Source: JBPOIC01 sp052034865
Lineage (GTDB): Bacteria > UBA10199 > JADFYH01
Length of the DNA stretch: 25,954 nucleotides
Direction: 5' to 3'
Assembly: GCA_052034865.1 (NCBI GenBank)
Contig: JBPOIC010000053.1
Span: 1 to 25,954, forward strand
Part shown: piece after piece, positions 1 to 6,756 of the stretch
Numbering within the stretch: position 1 is the first letter of the stretch
How the letters are laid out: each line of letters begins with the position of its first letter
The notes under the pieces: model-generated
Databases searched by the model: none
What the model saw: only the letters and a program-made list of their open reading frames with translations
Told to the model about the DNA's origin: nothing
Translations under genes and position numbers: made by a program

Positions 1-131
1 CCGTTTTTGCCGAAAAGGGCGACGATTTCACCGTGTGAGATCGTGAGATGGATCTGGCTTAAAATCCAGCTTGTTCCGTAGCGTTTGCCGACGTCGATCA
101 TTTCAACGGAATGAGGTAAATGGGTAGACAT
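1..131 (-). CDS. ABC transporter ATP-binding protein, 5' end only
   Basis: Reading the minus strand from an ATG at 131 gives 43 codons that run off the window edge. The residues MIDVGKRYGTSW, then LTISHGEIVALFGKNG, are the start of an ABC ATPase: the first beta strands, the A-loop aromatic (RYG) and the beginning of the Walker A loop (GKNG). The rest of the nucleotide-binding domain lies outside the window. It is divergent from the Crp/Fnr-type gene and shares a 128-bp intergenic region with it. Because the window is full of c-type cytochromes, a haem-exporter CcmA-type ATPase is possible, but this is only contextual; the visible residues fit any ABC importer or exporter ATPase. The start has no strong Shine-Dalgarno sequence. 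Confidence 0.8.
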   Translation of the reverse strand, partial: MSTHLPHSVEMIDVGKRYGTSWILSQIHLTISHGEIVALFGKN

Positions 132-259
132 GAAAATTAACAAATCCGAAAGTACAGATAGAGGGATTCAAAAAATATAAACCAGAGTTGAATGGATTTT
201 CAGACTTCTTTCCTTTTTCATACTTGAAAGGCAAGCAGGATCTGTGCTGAGTTTAAAGC

Positions 260-961
260 ATGCCTAAAAAAATCAAGCCCGAATGTCACGCCTGTCCTTC
301 TCATTTGCTAGGCGTGCTAGCCGATCTTGAAGAAGGCTCCCTCCGAGAATGTTCTCAACATAAAACCACCAATCAGTATAAAAAAGGGCAAGTGATTTTT
401 TATGGAGGAAATGAAGCCTACGGTTTGTATTGTGTCCTGTCAGGTCGTGTGAAGCTTTACAAAACAGGAGTGGATGGAAAACAGCAAATTGTTCGAATCG
501 CAGGCCCTGGGAATTTGCTGGGATATCGATCCTTGTTTTCAGAAGAGGCTTATTCTGCCAGTGCAGAGGTTCTCGAAGACGCTATTATTTGCTGCATCGA
601 AAAAAAATATTTTATTTCGTTTGTCTCAAAAAATTGCAGACTGGCATTGGGTTTGATCAAAAAACTTTCCCGAGAATTGCGTGAAGCAGAGGCTCTAGCC
701 ACGAGTATCGCACATCGATCGGTTCGAGAGCGTATGGCCGAGCTTTTATTGATGTTGCGGGAGGTCTACGGAAAACCGACCTCTAAAGGTGTGATCATTC
801 AGCTTCAGCTCTCAAGGGCTGAGTTGGGTGAAATGATCGGCATTACACCAGAGACGTCCATTCGATTACTCACGGAGTTTAAGAACGATAAGACCATTGA
901 AGTGAAAAATCGGCAAATCACGATTTTAAATCCTCAGGCTCTCATGGAAACGGCACGATAA
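260..961 (+). CDS. Crp/Fnr-family transcriptional regulator, FNR-like cysteines
   Basis: A 233-residue protein with the full Crp/Fnr layout: an N-terminal cysteine segment, a cyclic-nucleotide-binding-type beta-roll (about residues 30-125), a dimerisation helix (about 125-160) and a C-terminal winged helix-turn-helix (about 183-225). Cysteines at C9 and C12 (CxxC), C31 and the pair C111/C112 are notable. The C111/C112 pair falls where FNR has its fourth cluster ligand (the LETSMVC segment of E. coli FNR), so an oxygen-sensitive [4Fe-4S] cluster is plausible, although C12-to-C31 spacing is longer than in E. coli FNR. The recognition helix (PETSIRLL) keeps the Glu and Arg of the FNR/CRP E..(S)R pattern, with Ile at the Ser position. 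It lies directly upstream of a cytochrome cluster whose promoter carries an FNR-like box, so it is the likely local regulator. No good ribosome-binding site is visible at this ATG, so the start is moderately certain. Confidence 0.9.
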   Translation: MPKKIKPECHACPSHLLGVLADLEEGSLRECSQHKTTNQYKKGQVIFYGGNEAYGLYCVLSGRVKLYKTGVDGKQQIVRIAGPGNLLGYRSLFSEEAYSASAEVLEDAIICCIEKKYFISFVSKNCRLALGLIKKLSRELREAEALATSIAHRSVRERMAELLLMLREVYGKPTSKGVIIQLQLSRAELGEMIGITPETSIRLLTEFKNDKTIEVKNRQITILNPQALMETAR

Positions 962-1092
962 AAATTAAAGGATCATAGTGTTTGCTTGTCTGTGACTAAA
1001 TTTTCTGATTTGATCTTCCCACCTTAAATCTCTCCACAACCCGAATCTGAAAAATTAAAAAAAACAGCAAATCGCTTTGGCATGAGCTCAAC

Positions 1093-1106
1093 CTGACCAA
1101 AATCAT
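1093..1106 (+). promoter_or_regulatory. FNR-like operator (CTGAC-N4-ATCAT)
   Basis: The site matches 7 of the 10 specified bases of the FNR consensus TTGAT-N4-ATCAA and keeps the core TGA-N6-TCA. Its dyad centre lies between 1099 and 1100. If the -10 box is the TATGAT at 1129-1134, the inferred start is about 1141 and the centre falls at -41.5, the classic class II activator position. No -35 hexamer is present, as expected for an activator-dependent promoter. It overlaps a longer imperfect palindrome (1091-1096 with 1111-1116). Confidence 0.5.
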
Positions 1107-1128
1107 GCGATCAGGTGAGTGTTGTCAT

Positions 1129-1134
1129 TATGAT
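1129..1134 (+). promoter_or_regulatory. -10 box of cytochrome operon promoter (TATGAT)
   Basis: TATGAT differs from the sigma-70 -10 consensus at one base. It is 58 bases upstream of the first cytochrome start and lacks a -35 partner at 16-18 bp, where the FNR-like site sits instead. The inferred leader would be about 52 nt and ends in a strong Shine-Dalgarno (AGGAGG at 1182-1187). Confidence 0.45.
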
Positions 1135-1192
1135 CTTTTGCATAAAGACGTAAGAAATCCATCGTAAACCCAAATTCAAAAAGGAGGAGAAA

Positions 1193-1597
1193 ATGAAGAA
1201 GAATGTTATGTCCTGGTTGGTTGCAAGTGCTGTGGTCAGTGCCATGTTGCTGGCAGCCCCTGTCAAAGCGGCTGATGGCAAGAAGGCGTTTGTCGATAAC
1301 AAATGTAACAAATGTCACAGTATGAAATCTCAAGGGATCGAAAAGATAAAAGCAGAAGCAAACGCAGAAGCCAGTGAAGAAGAAAAACCCTCCTGTGAGG
1401 CTCCCGATTTAAGCAAATTAGGTTCCGAAGCCACAAAAGGCGGAGCTGCTTTTGTGAAAGACTTCCTGAAAAAGAAAGAAGGAGTGAAGGTAACCTGTGC
1501 TGAAGGCCCGAAGAAAGGTTCTCAATTACCTCACAAGAAAGAATTCAAAGGTGCCGATGCTGATCTCGATGCCTTGGTTCAGTTGCTCGTGAAGTAA
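1193..1597 (+). CDS. Periplasmic monohaem cytochrome c with His near the usual Met position
   Basis: A 134-residue protein preceded by a strong AGGAGG five bases before the ATG. A Sec signal peptide (residues 1-26) ends in VKA, followed by ADGKKAFVDNKCNKCH with the single haem site at C38/C41/H42. The C-terminal helix (ADADLDALVQLLVK) is the usual last helix of class I cytochromes c. In most relatives a Met ligand precedes this helix; here the equivalent segment is QLPHKKEFKG, with H114 as the likely sixth ligand and no Met. This would give bis-His ligation and a lower potential. An insertion of about 40 residues carries C68 and C102, which could form a disulfide. It is the first gene of the cytochrome cluster and is followed by a hairpin, so it may be made in excess over the downstream genes. 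It probably serves as a soluble periplasmic carrier. Confidence 0.88.
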   Translation: MKKNVMSWLVASAVVSAMLLAAPVKAADGKKAFVDNKCNKCHSMKSQGIEKIKAEANAEASEEEKPSCEAPDLSKLGSEATKGGAAFVKDFLKKKEGVKVTCAEGPKKGSQLPHKKEFKGADADLDALVQLLVK

Positions 1598-1608
1598 GTT
1601 GTTTTTTT

Positions 1609-1640
1609 AGCGCGTCCTCCATCTGGTGGACGCGCTTTTA
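1609..1640 (+). terminator. Intrinsic terminator or attenuator after the first cytochrome
   Basis: A 9-bp perfect stem, AGCGCGTCC (1609-1617) with GGACGCGCT (1628-1636), encloses a 10-base loop and is followed by a short T run. The T run is weak, so it probably works as a partial terminator that lowers expression of the downstream genes, which have no obvious promoter of their own in the 70-bp gap. Confidence 0.7.
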
Positions 1641-1667
1641 AAAATGTTTCTTCAAAAGAGGTAGTAA

Positions 1668-2291
1668 ATGGCTCTCTCATGGAAAGTAAAAAACAGAATC
1701 CTCACAACAGCTCTCATGGGTGGGATTCTTTTTTTTGGTTTTCAGGGGGGAGTTCATGGGTGGGCTGAAGAGAAAAAAGATACAGTCAATAAGCGAAGCT
1801 CTCAGCTGGAAATGTATCCTTGCACTGAGTGCCATTCAACACCTCAGGACTTTAACAGCCAGAAGCGCGATCTTACAAAAGAGCATTCCAATATCAAGGC
1901 GATTCATCCGAAAGAGCGGGGCGACGAAGATCCAAACTTCTGGTGCCAGCACTGCCACAATCCCAATCAATATAATCAGTTTCGTTTGCAAACAGGTGAA
2001 ACCCTTCCTTTCAATGATTCTCAGAAGGTTTGCGGGCAGTGTCACGGCCCTCAATTAAGAGATTGGAAAAAACACATTCATGGACGGCGTACGGGGAATT
2101 GGAATGGAGAAGGGCAGGTTGATCTGTGTACCCAATGCCATAATCCTCATGATCCCAAATTCAAACCAATGAAGCCAGTGGCTCCGCCGCCTGAACCCGC
2201 CTGGATGTTGCGCGGAGAAAAGAAAAGCGATTCATCAACGCCTGTCAAAGTCGAAGAAACTGAGAAGAGTGAAGGGGGGGAAGGGAAATGA
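1668..2291 (+). CDS. Periplasmic tetrahaem cytochrome c
   Basis: A 207-residue protein with an AGAGGT ribosome-binding site and a hydrophobic signal sequence (about residues 10-33). There are four CxxCH sites: C52/C55, C93/C96, C122/C125 and C154/C157. Extra histidines (for example HIHGRR near residue 137) could supply distal ligands. The tail after the last haem is Pro-rich and then Glu/Lys-rich (about 168-207), probably disordered. Its stop overlaps the next start (ATGA, 2288-2291), so it is translationally coupled to the iron-sulfur subunit. The order multihaem cytochrome, Fe-S protein, NrfD is like that in Nrf, Dsr, Qrc and alternative complex III modules, where the cytochrome exchanges electrons with the Fe-S subunit. 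I infer it connects the quinol-oxidising module to the nine-haem cytochrome. Confidence 0.88.
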   Translation: MALSWKVKNRILTTALMGGILFFGFQGGVHGWAEEKKDTVNKRSSQLEMYPCTECHSTPQDFNSQKRDLTKEHSNIKAIHPKERGDEDPNFWCQHCHNPNQYNQFRLQTGETLPFNDSQKVCGQCHGPQLRDWKKHIHGRRTGNWNGEGQVDLCTQCHNPHDPKFKPMKPVAPPPEPAWMLRGEKKSDSSTPVKVEETEKSEGGEGK

Positions 2292-3367
2292 TCGAAAAAA
2301 AAACGCCTCCTGAAACCCACGAAGAAGCTCCCGTAAAAAGTCTGCGCTCGATGTTTGGACGCTTTTTGAAAACGTTCATTCCGGCTCAAGTCTCCACCTC
2401 TATAGAATTGCCATCTGCCTCTAGCTCTTCATCAGAGAAGGCTTCCAGGCGTATCAAAACAATATTTGACCGAGCCTTGCAAAAAACGCTTTCCCGTCGT
2501 TCCTTTTTAAAAGGCGCATCCGCAGCGGCCGGAGCTGTCGCTCTTGCGACTCCCAATCGTGCCGATGCCTTAAGTTTTGCTGATTTTTTTCAAAAGCATT
2601 ACAAAGAGCTCACCCCTGCAGATAAAGAGCGTATTTTTAAAAGGATCGAAAAAGAAACGAAAGAAAAGTACGGGGCTGATGTTAAAGTCTCCGATCCTCC
2701 GCCTCTCGATAATGTCGAATTCGCCTATTTTCTGAATCTCACCAAATGTAATGGAAACCGAAAATGTGTAGAGGCGTGTGTTAAAGAAAATAATCAGTCT
2801 CGCGATCCTGCCATCCAATTTATTACGGTGCTGGAAATGCCTGCTGGCAGCTTCGATCTCAATCACTCCGATCGCTATTACAATCCTGAGCAGGTTCCCA
2901 AAAAGGACAAATATTATCTTCCCGTCCAATGTCATCAATGTCGAAATCCTCCCTGCGTAAAAGCCTGTCCGGTTGAGGCGACCTGGAAGGAAAAGGATGG
3001 AATTGTCGTCATCGATTATGACTGGTGTATTGGCTGTCGTTATTGCCAGGTGGCCTGTCCATACGAAGCCCGCCATTTTAATTTCACGACCCCTAAAGTT
3101 CCTGCCGAAGAAATTAATCCCAATCAGGCCTATCTTTCCAATCGCATTCGTCCCAAAGGCGTGATGGAGAAATGCACGTTTTGTCTGCATCGCACCCGTG
3201 CGGGGAAATATCCGGCCTGTCTGGAGGCCTGTCCAACCGGGGCCCGCAAATTTGGAAATCTTAAAGATCCTGAAAGTGAAGTGAGTAAGATTTTGAATTC
3301 GAAGCGTGTGTTTGTCCTGAAAGAAGAAGTGGGGACGGATCCACAATTTTATTATTTCTTTGATTGA
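2288..3367 (+). CDS. Tat-exported NrfC/DsrO-type 4Fe-4S ferredoxin subunit
   Basis: A 359-residue protein with a twin-arginine signal, SRRSFLK (R70, R71), followed by a short Ala-rich hydrophobic stretch. The n-region before the Tat motif is unusually long (69 residues, Ser-rich). The ferredoxin part carries four Cys groups: C154-x5-C160-x3-C164; CHQCRNPPCVKACP; CIGCRYCQVACP; and CTFC-x11-C-x3-CP. Dicluster-repeat proteins of the NrfC/PsrB/DsrO type normally have CxxCxxCxxxC in the first group; here the second Cys is Asn157, so one cluster may be [3Fe-4S] or absent. The protein is predicted to face the periplasm, docked to the NrfD-type membrane subunit and passing quinol electrons to haems. 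The ATG overlaps the upstream stop and follows a G-rich Shine-Dalgarno; its own stop abuts the next gene. Confidence 0.93.
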   Translation: MIEKKTPPETHEEAPVKSLRSMFGRFLKTFIPAQVSTSIELPSASSSSSEKASRRIKTIFDRALQKTLSRRSFLKGASAAAGAVALATPNRADALSFADFFQKHYKELTPADKERIFKRIEKETKEKYGADVKVSDPPPLDNVEFAYFLNLTKCNGNRKCVEACVKENNQSRDPAIQFITVLEMPAGSFDLNHSDRYYNPEQVPKKDKYYLPVQCHQCRNPPCVKACPVEATWKEKDGIVVIDYDWCIGCRYCQVACPYEARHFNFTTPKVPAEEINPNQAYLSNRIRPKGVMEKCTFCLHRTRAGKYPACLEACPTGARKFGNLKDPESEVSKILNSKRVFVLKEEVGTDPQFYYFFD

Positions 3368-3375
3368 GTGAGCTT

Positions 3376-5955
3376 ATGAAAACCTACTTGCGGTTTTGGA
3401 AAGAAATGATCTCGCAGGTTTTTCAGGGCGGGAAACTCTACTGGACATGGGTTCTGGTGCTTGCGGGTGTTTTCGCATGCGGGGCTTTTGCTTATGTCCG
3501 CCAGTTACAGGAAGGTTTGATTGTCTCGAATCTTTCTGACCAGGTTTCGTGGGGGGCCTATATCGCAAACTTTACCTACATTGTTGGCATTGCGGCGTCA
3601 GCGATCCTACTGATGATTCCGGCCTATTTTTATCGTATCGAAGAAGTTAAAAAAATCACGATTATTGGAGAGCTTCTGGCGGTGAGTGCGGTGACGATGG
3701 CCATGCTTTTTGTCACCGTCGATCTTGGGCGACCCGATCGTTTCTGGCACCTCATTCCCTTCTTGGGTCGGGTAAACTGGCCTGTCTCCATTTTATCGTG
3801 GGATGTCGTTTTGCTCTCCGGCTATCTGGTCTTGGCCCTGCATATCCCAGGTTATCTTCTCTATAAAAAATACATGGGCCAAAAACCCAAAGCGATTTTC
3901 TACAAGCCTTTTATTTATTTCTCCATCTTCTGGGCCGCCATTCCTGTCACTGCCTTTTTATACAGTGGTATGGGAGGTCGCCCTTTTTGGAATTCGGCGG
4001 TCATTGCTCCACGCTTTTTAATGTCTTCATTTATCGCGGGTCCTTCGTTTCTTCTGCTGACTCTCTACATTGTCGAATGGAAGCAGTTGTTCGAAGTTCC
4101 CCGCATGGTGATGAAGGTCCTCATCCGCATTGTGGCCCTGGCGTTGATTATCAATCTCTTTCTTCTAGCGAGCGAATGTTTCAAGGAATTCTATACGGGT
4201 GCCTTGGAGTCTGCGTCCGCGCAATATCTTTTCTTCGGATGGAAAGGAAAGAAAATGCTTGTCCCCTACACCTGGACGTCTCTGGTTCTGATCGTCCTCG
4301 CAACCTTTATATTTGCGAGCCAAACGCTCAGTCGAAATAATCGCCTTATTCAGATCGGTGCCGTTTTTGCGATCATTGGTACCTGGATAGAAAAGGGCAT
4401 GGGGATGGTCATCCCAGGCTTTGTACCCAGCCCCTTGGGAGATGTCATCGAATACACCCCGTCCTGGTATGAGATTCGAGTGTGCGCAGGAATCTGGGCC
4501 TTTGGGTTTTTGATCTTCACACTCTTTTTAAAAGCGGCACTTCCGATTGAGCGCGGAGAAATCTCCCTTAAAAAAAACCATCTTTCTTCTGAAGACGAAA
4601 TTTCCAAGGCAGGGTTTTCAATTGGGCGTGGGGTAGCCTCGGTAGTTTTTGTGATGTTGTTAGTGGTCGGTTTGGGTAGAAGCGTTTCTGCAGCAGAAAA
4701 CAAGTTGGTTAGCGGCTGGTGGATGGAAGATTTTCGCTGGAGAACGACAGGCGGTTACACCGACATGAGCACGAGCACTACTGCAACCCTTAATGTTGGT
4801 GATCCGACGCTCCAGCGTTTTTCCGGATCGATTCAGGGTGGGGTGATTGCAGATTTTAACAAGCAGGCACCTTCCAGTCCTTTCCACAATGTATTCGATA
4901 CGTTTGGGACGCATGCGATCGGCCGGTTTTACTTTGGTTATCTGGATATGAACCGCTTGGGAGTCTTCAGCAATATCCGTGTGGGTAGGCAGCATCTTTA
5001 TGAAATGGAAGGTTTGTATTTTGATGGCGCCTCGATAGAGACGAAGGCCTACGCAGGGTTGGTACTGAGCGCCTTTGGAGGGGTTCCGGTTCACCAATAT
5101 GAAAATCAGATCGGGTTTGATCCCGGGGATTGGACAGCCGGTGGAGCGATTCAATGGACGCCGATTTCAAAATTAAGACTTCGACTCAGCGCTGTGCAGT
5201 TAAAAGACAAAGCCTCAGGGTTCAGGATTTATAAAGGAAATCTGGATGACGCATTGCTGGGGGCAGCCGTGTGGTTCAATGCTCTGCCGAGTTGGGAGTT
5301 GTATGCAAGGCTGACTTCGTTCACCGATCAAATTCGCGATCTTGATTTTGCTTCAACAGCTCAAATTGCAAAATACGATATCAAGCTAACTCTTACGGCC
5401 CGTCGTCTTTTTGAGAAATATGATTTCAGGGTCAATGAGCTCGATCCTTACTCATTTGCAGGATCCTATAAACCCTACACCGAAGTTATGGCCCAGGTTT
5501 ACAAAGGGATTGGAAATAAATTCAGTCTGACGGTCGGAGGTGGAAAACGTTTTCTGGATCATGGGGAAGTCGCCAATGAGTTTAATCACGGCTTCGATAA
5601 AATCTACGGTTCATTCGCTACCCATGATTTTCTTCTCAAAGGCCTCTCTTCAACATTGACGGCCGATTATTACCATGGTCGCGATAATATTTTTAAAAAC
5701 AATTACTTTGGACTTTCATTCTCTCTGAATCAGGATCTTTTCAAAAAGAAACTGCGCTTGGGGGCAGGGACCGCCTATTATCTTTACCGTTTCAATCAAT
5801 ACACCGGAACCGAATCCAGTGATGTACGCACCTATTTTGCTGAGGTTGAAGATCGCATTGTAAAAAACCTGAAACTCAAGGCGACCTACGAATTCGAACA
5901 GAACCGCATCAACGATTTTCATTCCGGGAAGGTCAGGCTCGTATGGGACTTATGA
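3376..5955 (+). CDS. NrfD-family quinol oxidoreductase subunit fused to an outer-membrane beta-barrel
   Basis: One uninterrupted reading frame of about 859 codons. The first ~395 residues (to about 4560) hold ten hydrophobic helices typical of the NrfD/PsrC/DsrP/QrcD family, including the conserved VDLGRPDRFWH segment after the third helix. The ten-helix count puts both ends of this domain in the cytoplasm. A short polar linker follows, then a signal-peptide-like segment (4612-4692) ending in VSA, then about 420 residues (4693-5952) of alternating aromatic/polar strands with short turns, as in outer-membrane porins. The C-terminus ends in a strand (KVRLVWDL), though not with the usual Phe/Trp. 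The fusion could be cleaved by signal peptidase to give two proteins. I chose the ATG at 3376; an alternative TTG at 3364 overlaps the upstream stop. The stop overlaps the next start (ATGA). A sequencing error removing a stop between two genes cannot be excluded. Confidence 0.88.
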   Translation: MKTYLRFWKEMISQVFQGGKLYWTWVLVLAGVFACGAFAYVRQLQEGLIVSNLSDQVSWGAYIANFTYIVGIAASAILLMIPAYFYRIEEVKKITIIGELLAVSAVTMAMLFVTVDLGRPDRFWHLIPFLGRVNWPVSILSWDVVLLSGYLVLALHIPGYLLYKKYMGQKPKAIFYKPFIYFSIFWAAIPVTAFLYSGMGGRPFWNSAVIAPRFLMSSFIAGPSFLLLTLYIVEWKQLFEVPRMVMKVLIRIVALALIINLFLLASECFKEFYTGALESASAQYLFFGWKGKKMLVPYTWTSLVLIVLATFIFASQTLSRNNRLIQIGAVFAIIGTWIEKGMGMVIPGFVPSPLGDVIEYTPSWYEIRVCAGIWAFGFLIFTLFLKAALPIERGEISLKKNHLSSEDEISKAGFSIGRGVASVVFVMLLVVGLGRSVSAAENKLVSGWWMEDFRWRTTGGYTDMSTSTTATLNVGDPTLQRFSGSIQGGVIADFNKQAPSSPFHNVFDTFGTHAIGRFYFGYLDMNRLGVFSNIRVGRQHLYEMEGLYFDGASIETKAYAGLVLSAFGGVPVHQYENQIGFDPGDWTAGGAIQWTPISKLRLRLSAVQLKDKASGFRIYKGNLDDALLGAAVWFNALPSWELYARLTSFTDQIRDLDFASTAQIAKYDIKLTLTARRLFEKYDFRVNELDPYSFAGSYKPYTEVMAQVYKGIGNKFSLTVGGGKRFLDHGEVANEFNHGFDKIYGSFATHDFLLKGLSSTLTADYYHGRDNIFKNNYFGLSFSLNQDLFKKKLRLGAGTAYYLYRFNQYTGTESSDVRTYFAEVEDRIVKNLKLKATYEFEQNRINDFHSGKVRLVWDL
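4612..4695 (+). other. Internal signal-peptide-like segment at the NrfD/beta-barrel junction
   Basis: The encoded segment begins GFSIGRGV, continues with a hydrophobic core of about 14 residues (SVVFVMLLVVGLG) and ends RSVSA-AEN. This is the n-h-c layout of a Sec signal peptide, with small residues at -3/-1 (V, A). No in-frame ATG lies in front of the n-region; the only in-frame ATG is inside the hydrophobic core. An AAGGCAGGG stretch (4606-4614) precedes an in-frame ATT at 4621, so independent initiation is possible but weakly supported. Confidence 0.6.
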
Positions 5956-6644
5956 AAAAAAGACATTTGTTGGGACTGCTCATTCTCTTGCCTTTGCTAC
6001 TTGCAAACAAGGAATGCCAGCGGGACATCACATGGGGAGATATATCGAAGGATCTCGTGGCTCCCTGGGCGGCCGATCATAAAGATATCGATCCCGACAC
6101 CAAGTGCGCCGACTGTCACGATGGGCGCGGAACCAGGAGCAGGCCCAAAAGTCACGATGCGAACTGGATCAAGGAACACAGCCTTGTCTATCAAAAGTAC
6201 GGCTATAAAAATCAGAACGTGTGTGTGCTTTGCCATCAGGAATCGCAATGCGTGAAATGTCATCAGCAGGAAGTGCCTGCGAATCATACTCAATTTTGGA
6301 GAATGAAAGGTCACGGGTCGATGACGGCGATAGATCGCAATCGTTGCGCCGTTTGCCACCGTGGTTCTGATTTCTGTGAGAGATGTCATGCCCAGACTAC
6401 GCCACAAAATCACACGGCGGGGTGGGGTGGAACTACCGATAATCATTGTTACACCTGCCATGAGCCTATCACATCGGCGGGAGCTCAAGGATGTAACGTC
6501 TGTCATCGCGAGACACCATCGCATGAAAAGTCGCCTGCAATGCCGGCACTGCCGTTCCACTACATAGGGTCCAATTGCAAGTCATGTCATACACCGCGAC
6601 ATCCTGATAACGGAACGAGCTGCACAAGTTGCCACAAGCTTTGA
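5952..6644 (+). CDS. Periplasmic nine-haem cytochrome c
   Basis: A 230-residue protein (233 if the in-frame ATG at 5943 is used). I prefer the ATG at 5952 because it forms an ATGA overlap with the preceding stop. A Lys/Arg start and Leu-rich core form a Sec signal; the Cys at residue 22 (NKEC) is not a good lipobox. Nine CxxCH motifs follow: CADCH, CVLCH, CVKCH, CAVCH, CERCH, CYTCH, CNVCH, CKSCH and CTSCH, about one haem per 23 mature residues, several as closely spaced doubled CxxCH pairs. Repeated His-containing segments (VPANHTQFWRMKGHG and TPQNHTAGWG) probably provide distal ligands. Such dense small multihaem proteins serve as molecular wires. Next to a beta-barrel, the obvious role is the periplasmic or intra-barrel component of a porin-cytochrome conduit, analogous in role to MtrA although shorter. 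That role is inference. Confidence 0.9.
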   Translation: MKKRHLLGLLILLPLLLANKECQRDITWGDISKDLVAPWAADHKDIDPDTKCADCHDGRGTRSRPKSHDANWIKEHSLVYQKYGYKNQNVCVLCHQESQCVKCHQQEVPANHTQFWRMKGHGSMTAIDRNRCAVCHRGSDFCERCHAQTTPQNHTAGWGGTTDNHCYTCHEPITSAGAQGCNVCHRETPSHEKSPAMPALPFHYIGSNCKSCHTPRHPDNGTSCTSCHKL

Positions 6645-6671
6645 TTCAGCTAAGCACAAACAGATTCAGAA

Positions 6672-6685
6672 GTGATTGCCGTCAT
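6672..6685 (+). promoter_or_regulatory. Possible second FNR-like site (GTGAT-N4-GTCAT)
   Basis: The 112-bp gap before the octahaem gene contains another TGA-N6-TCA core, matching 7 of 10 FNR consensus bases. A candidate promoter nearby is TTGAAG (6695-6700), 18 bp, CATATT (6719-6724). That would place the site centre near -52.5, which is not a standard activating position, so this call is weak. A direct repeat (CATATTCAAAA at 6683-6693, CATATTCAAAA at 6719-6729) is also present here. Confidence 0.25.
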
Positions 6686-6756
6686 ATTCAAAAATTGAAG
6701 TAATGGTTAGGCAATTTTCATATTCAAAATTCCAACGAAAGAGAGAGGGGGCTTGT

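Noticed and set aside
1087..1119. Imperfect palindrome as a terminator of the regulator gene
   Set aside because: Spacer of 14 bases, no T tract after it, and more than 120 bp past the stop; better explained as part of a regulatory site.
2570..3346. 258-codon open frame on the minus strand
   Set aside because: It lies wholly antisense to the Fe-S subunit, whose cysteine motifs prove the plus-strand frame; the antisense product has no recognisable features.
5997..6560. 187-codon open frame on the minus strand
   Set aside because: Antisense to the nine-haem cytochrome; the open frame follows from the repeated TGT/TGC-CAT codons of the real gene.
6676..6756. N-terminal extension of the octahaem protein from a TTG
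   Set aside because: The ATG at 6757 has a ribosome-binding site and starts a lipoprotein signal; the extension would bury it.
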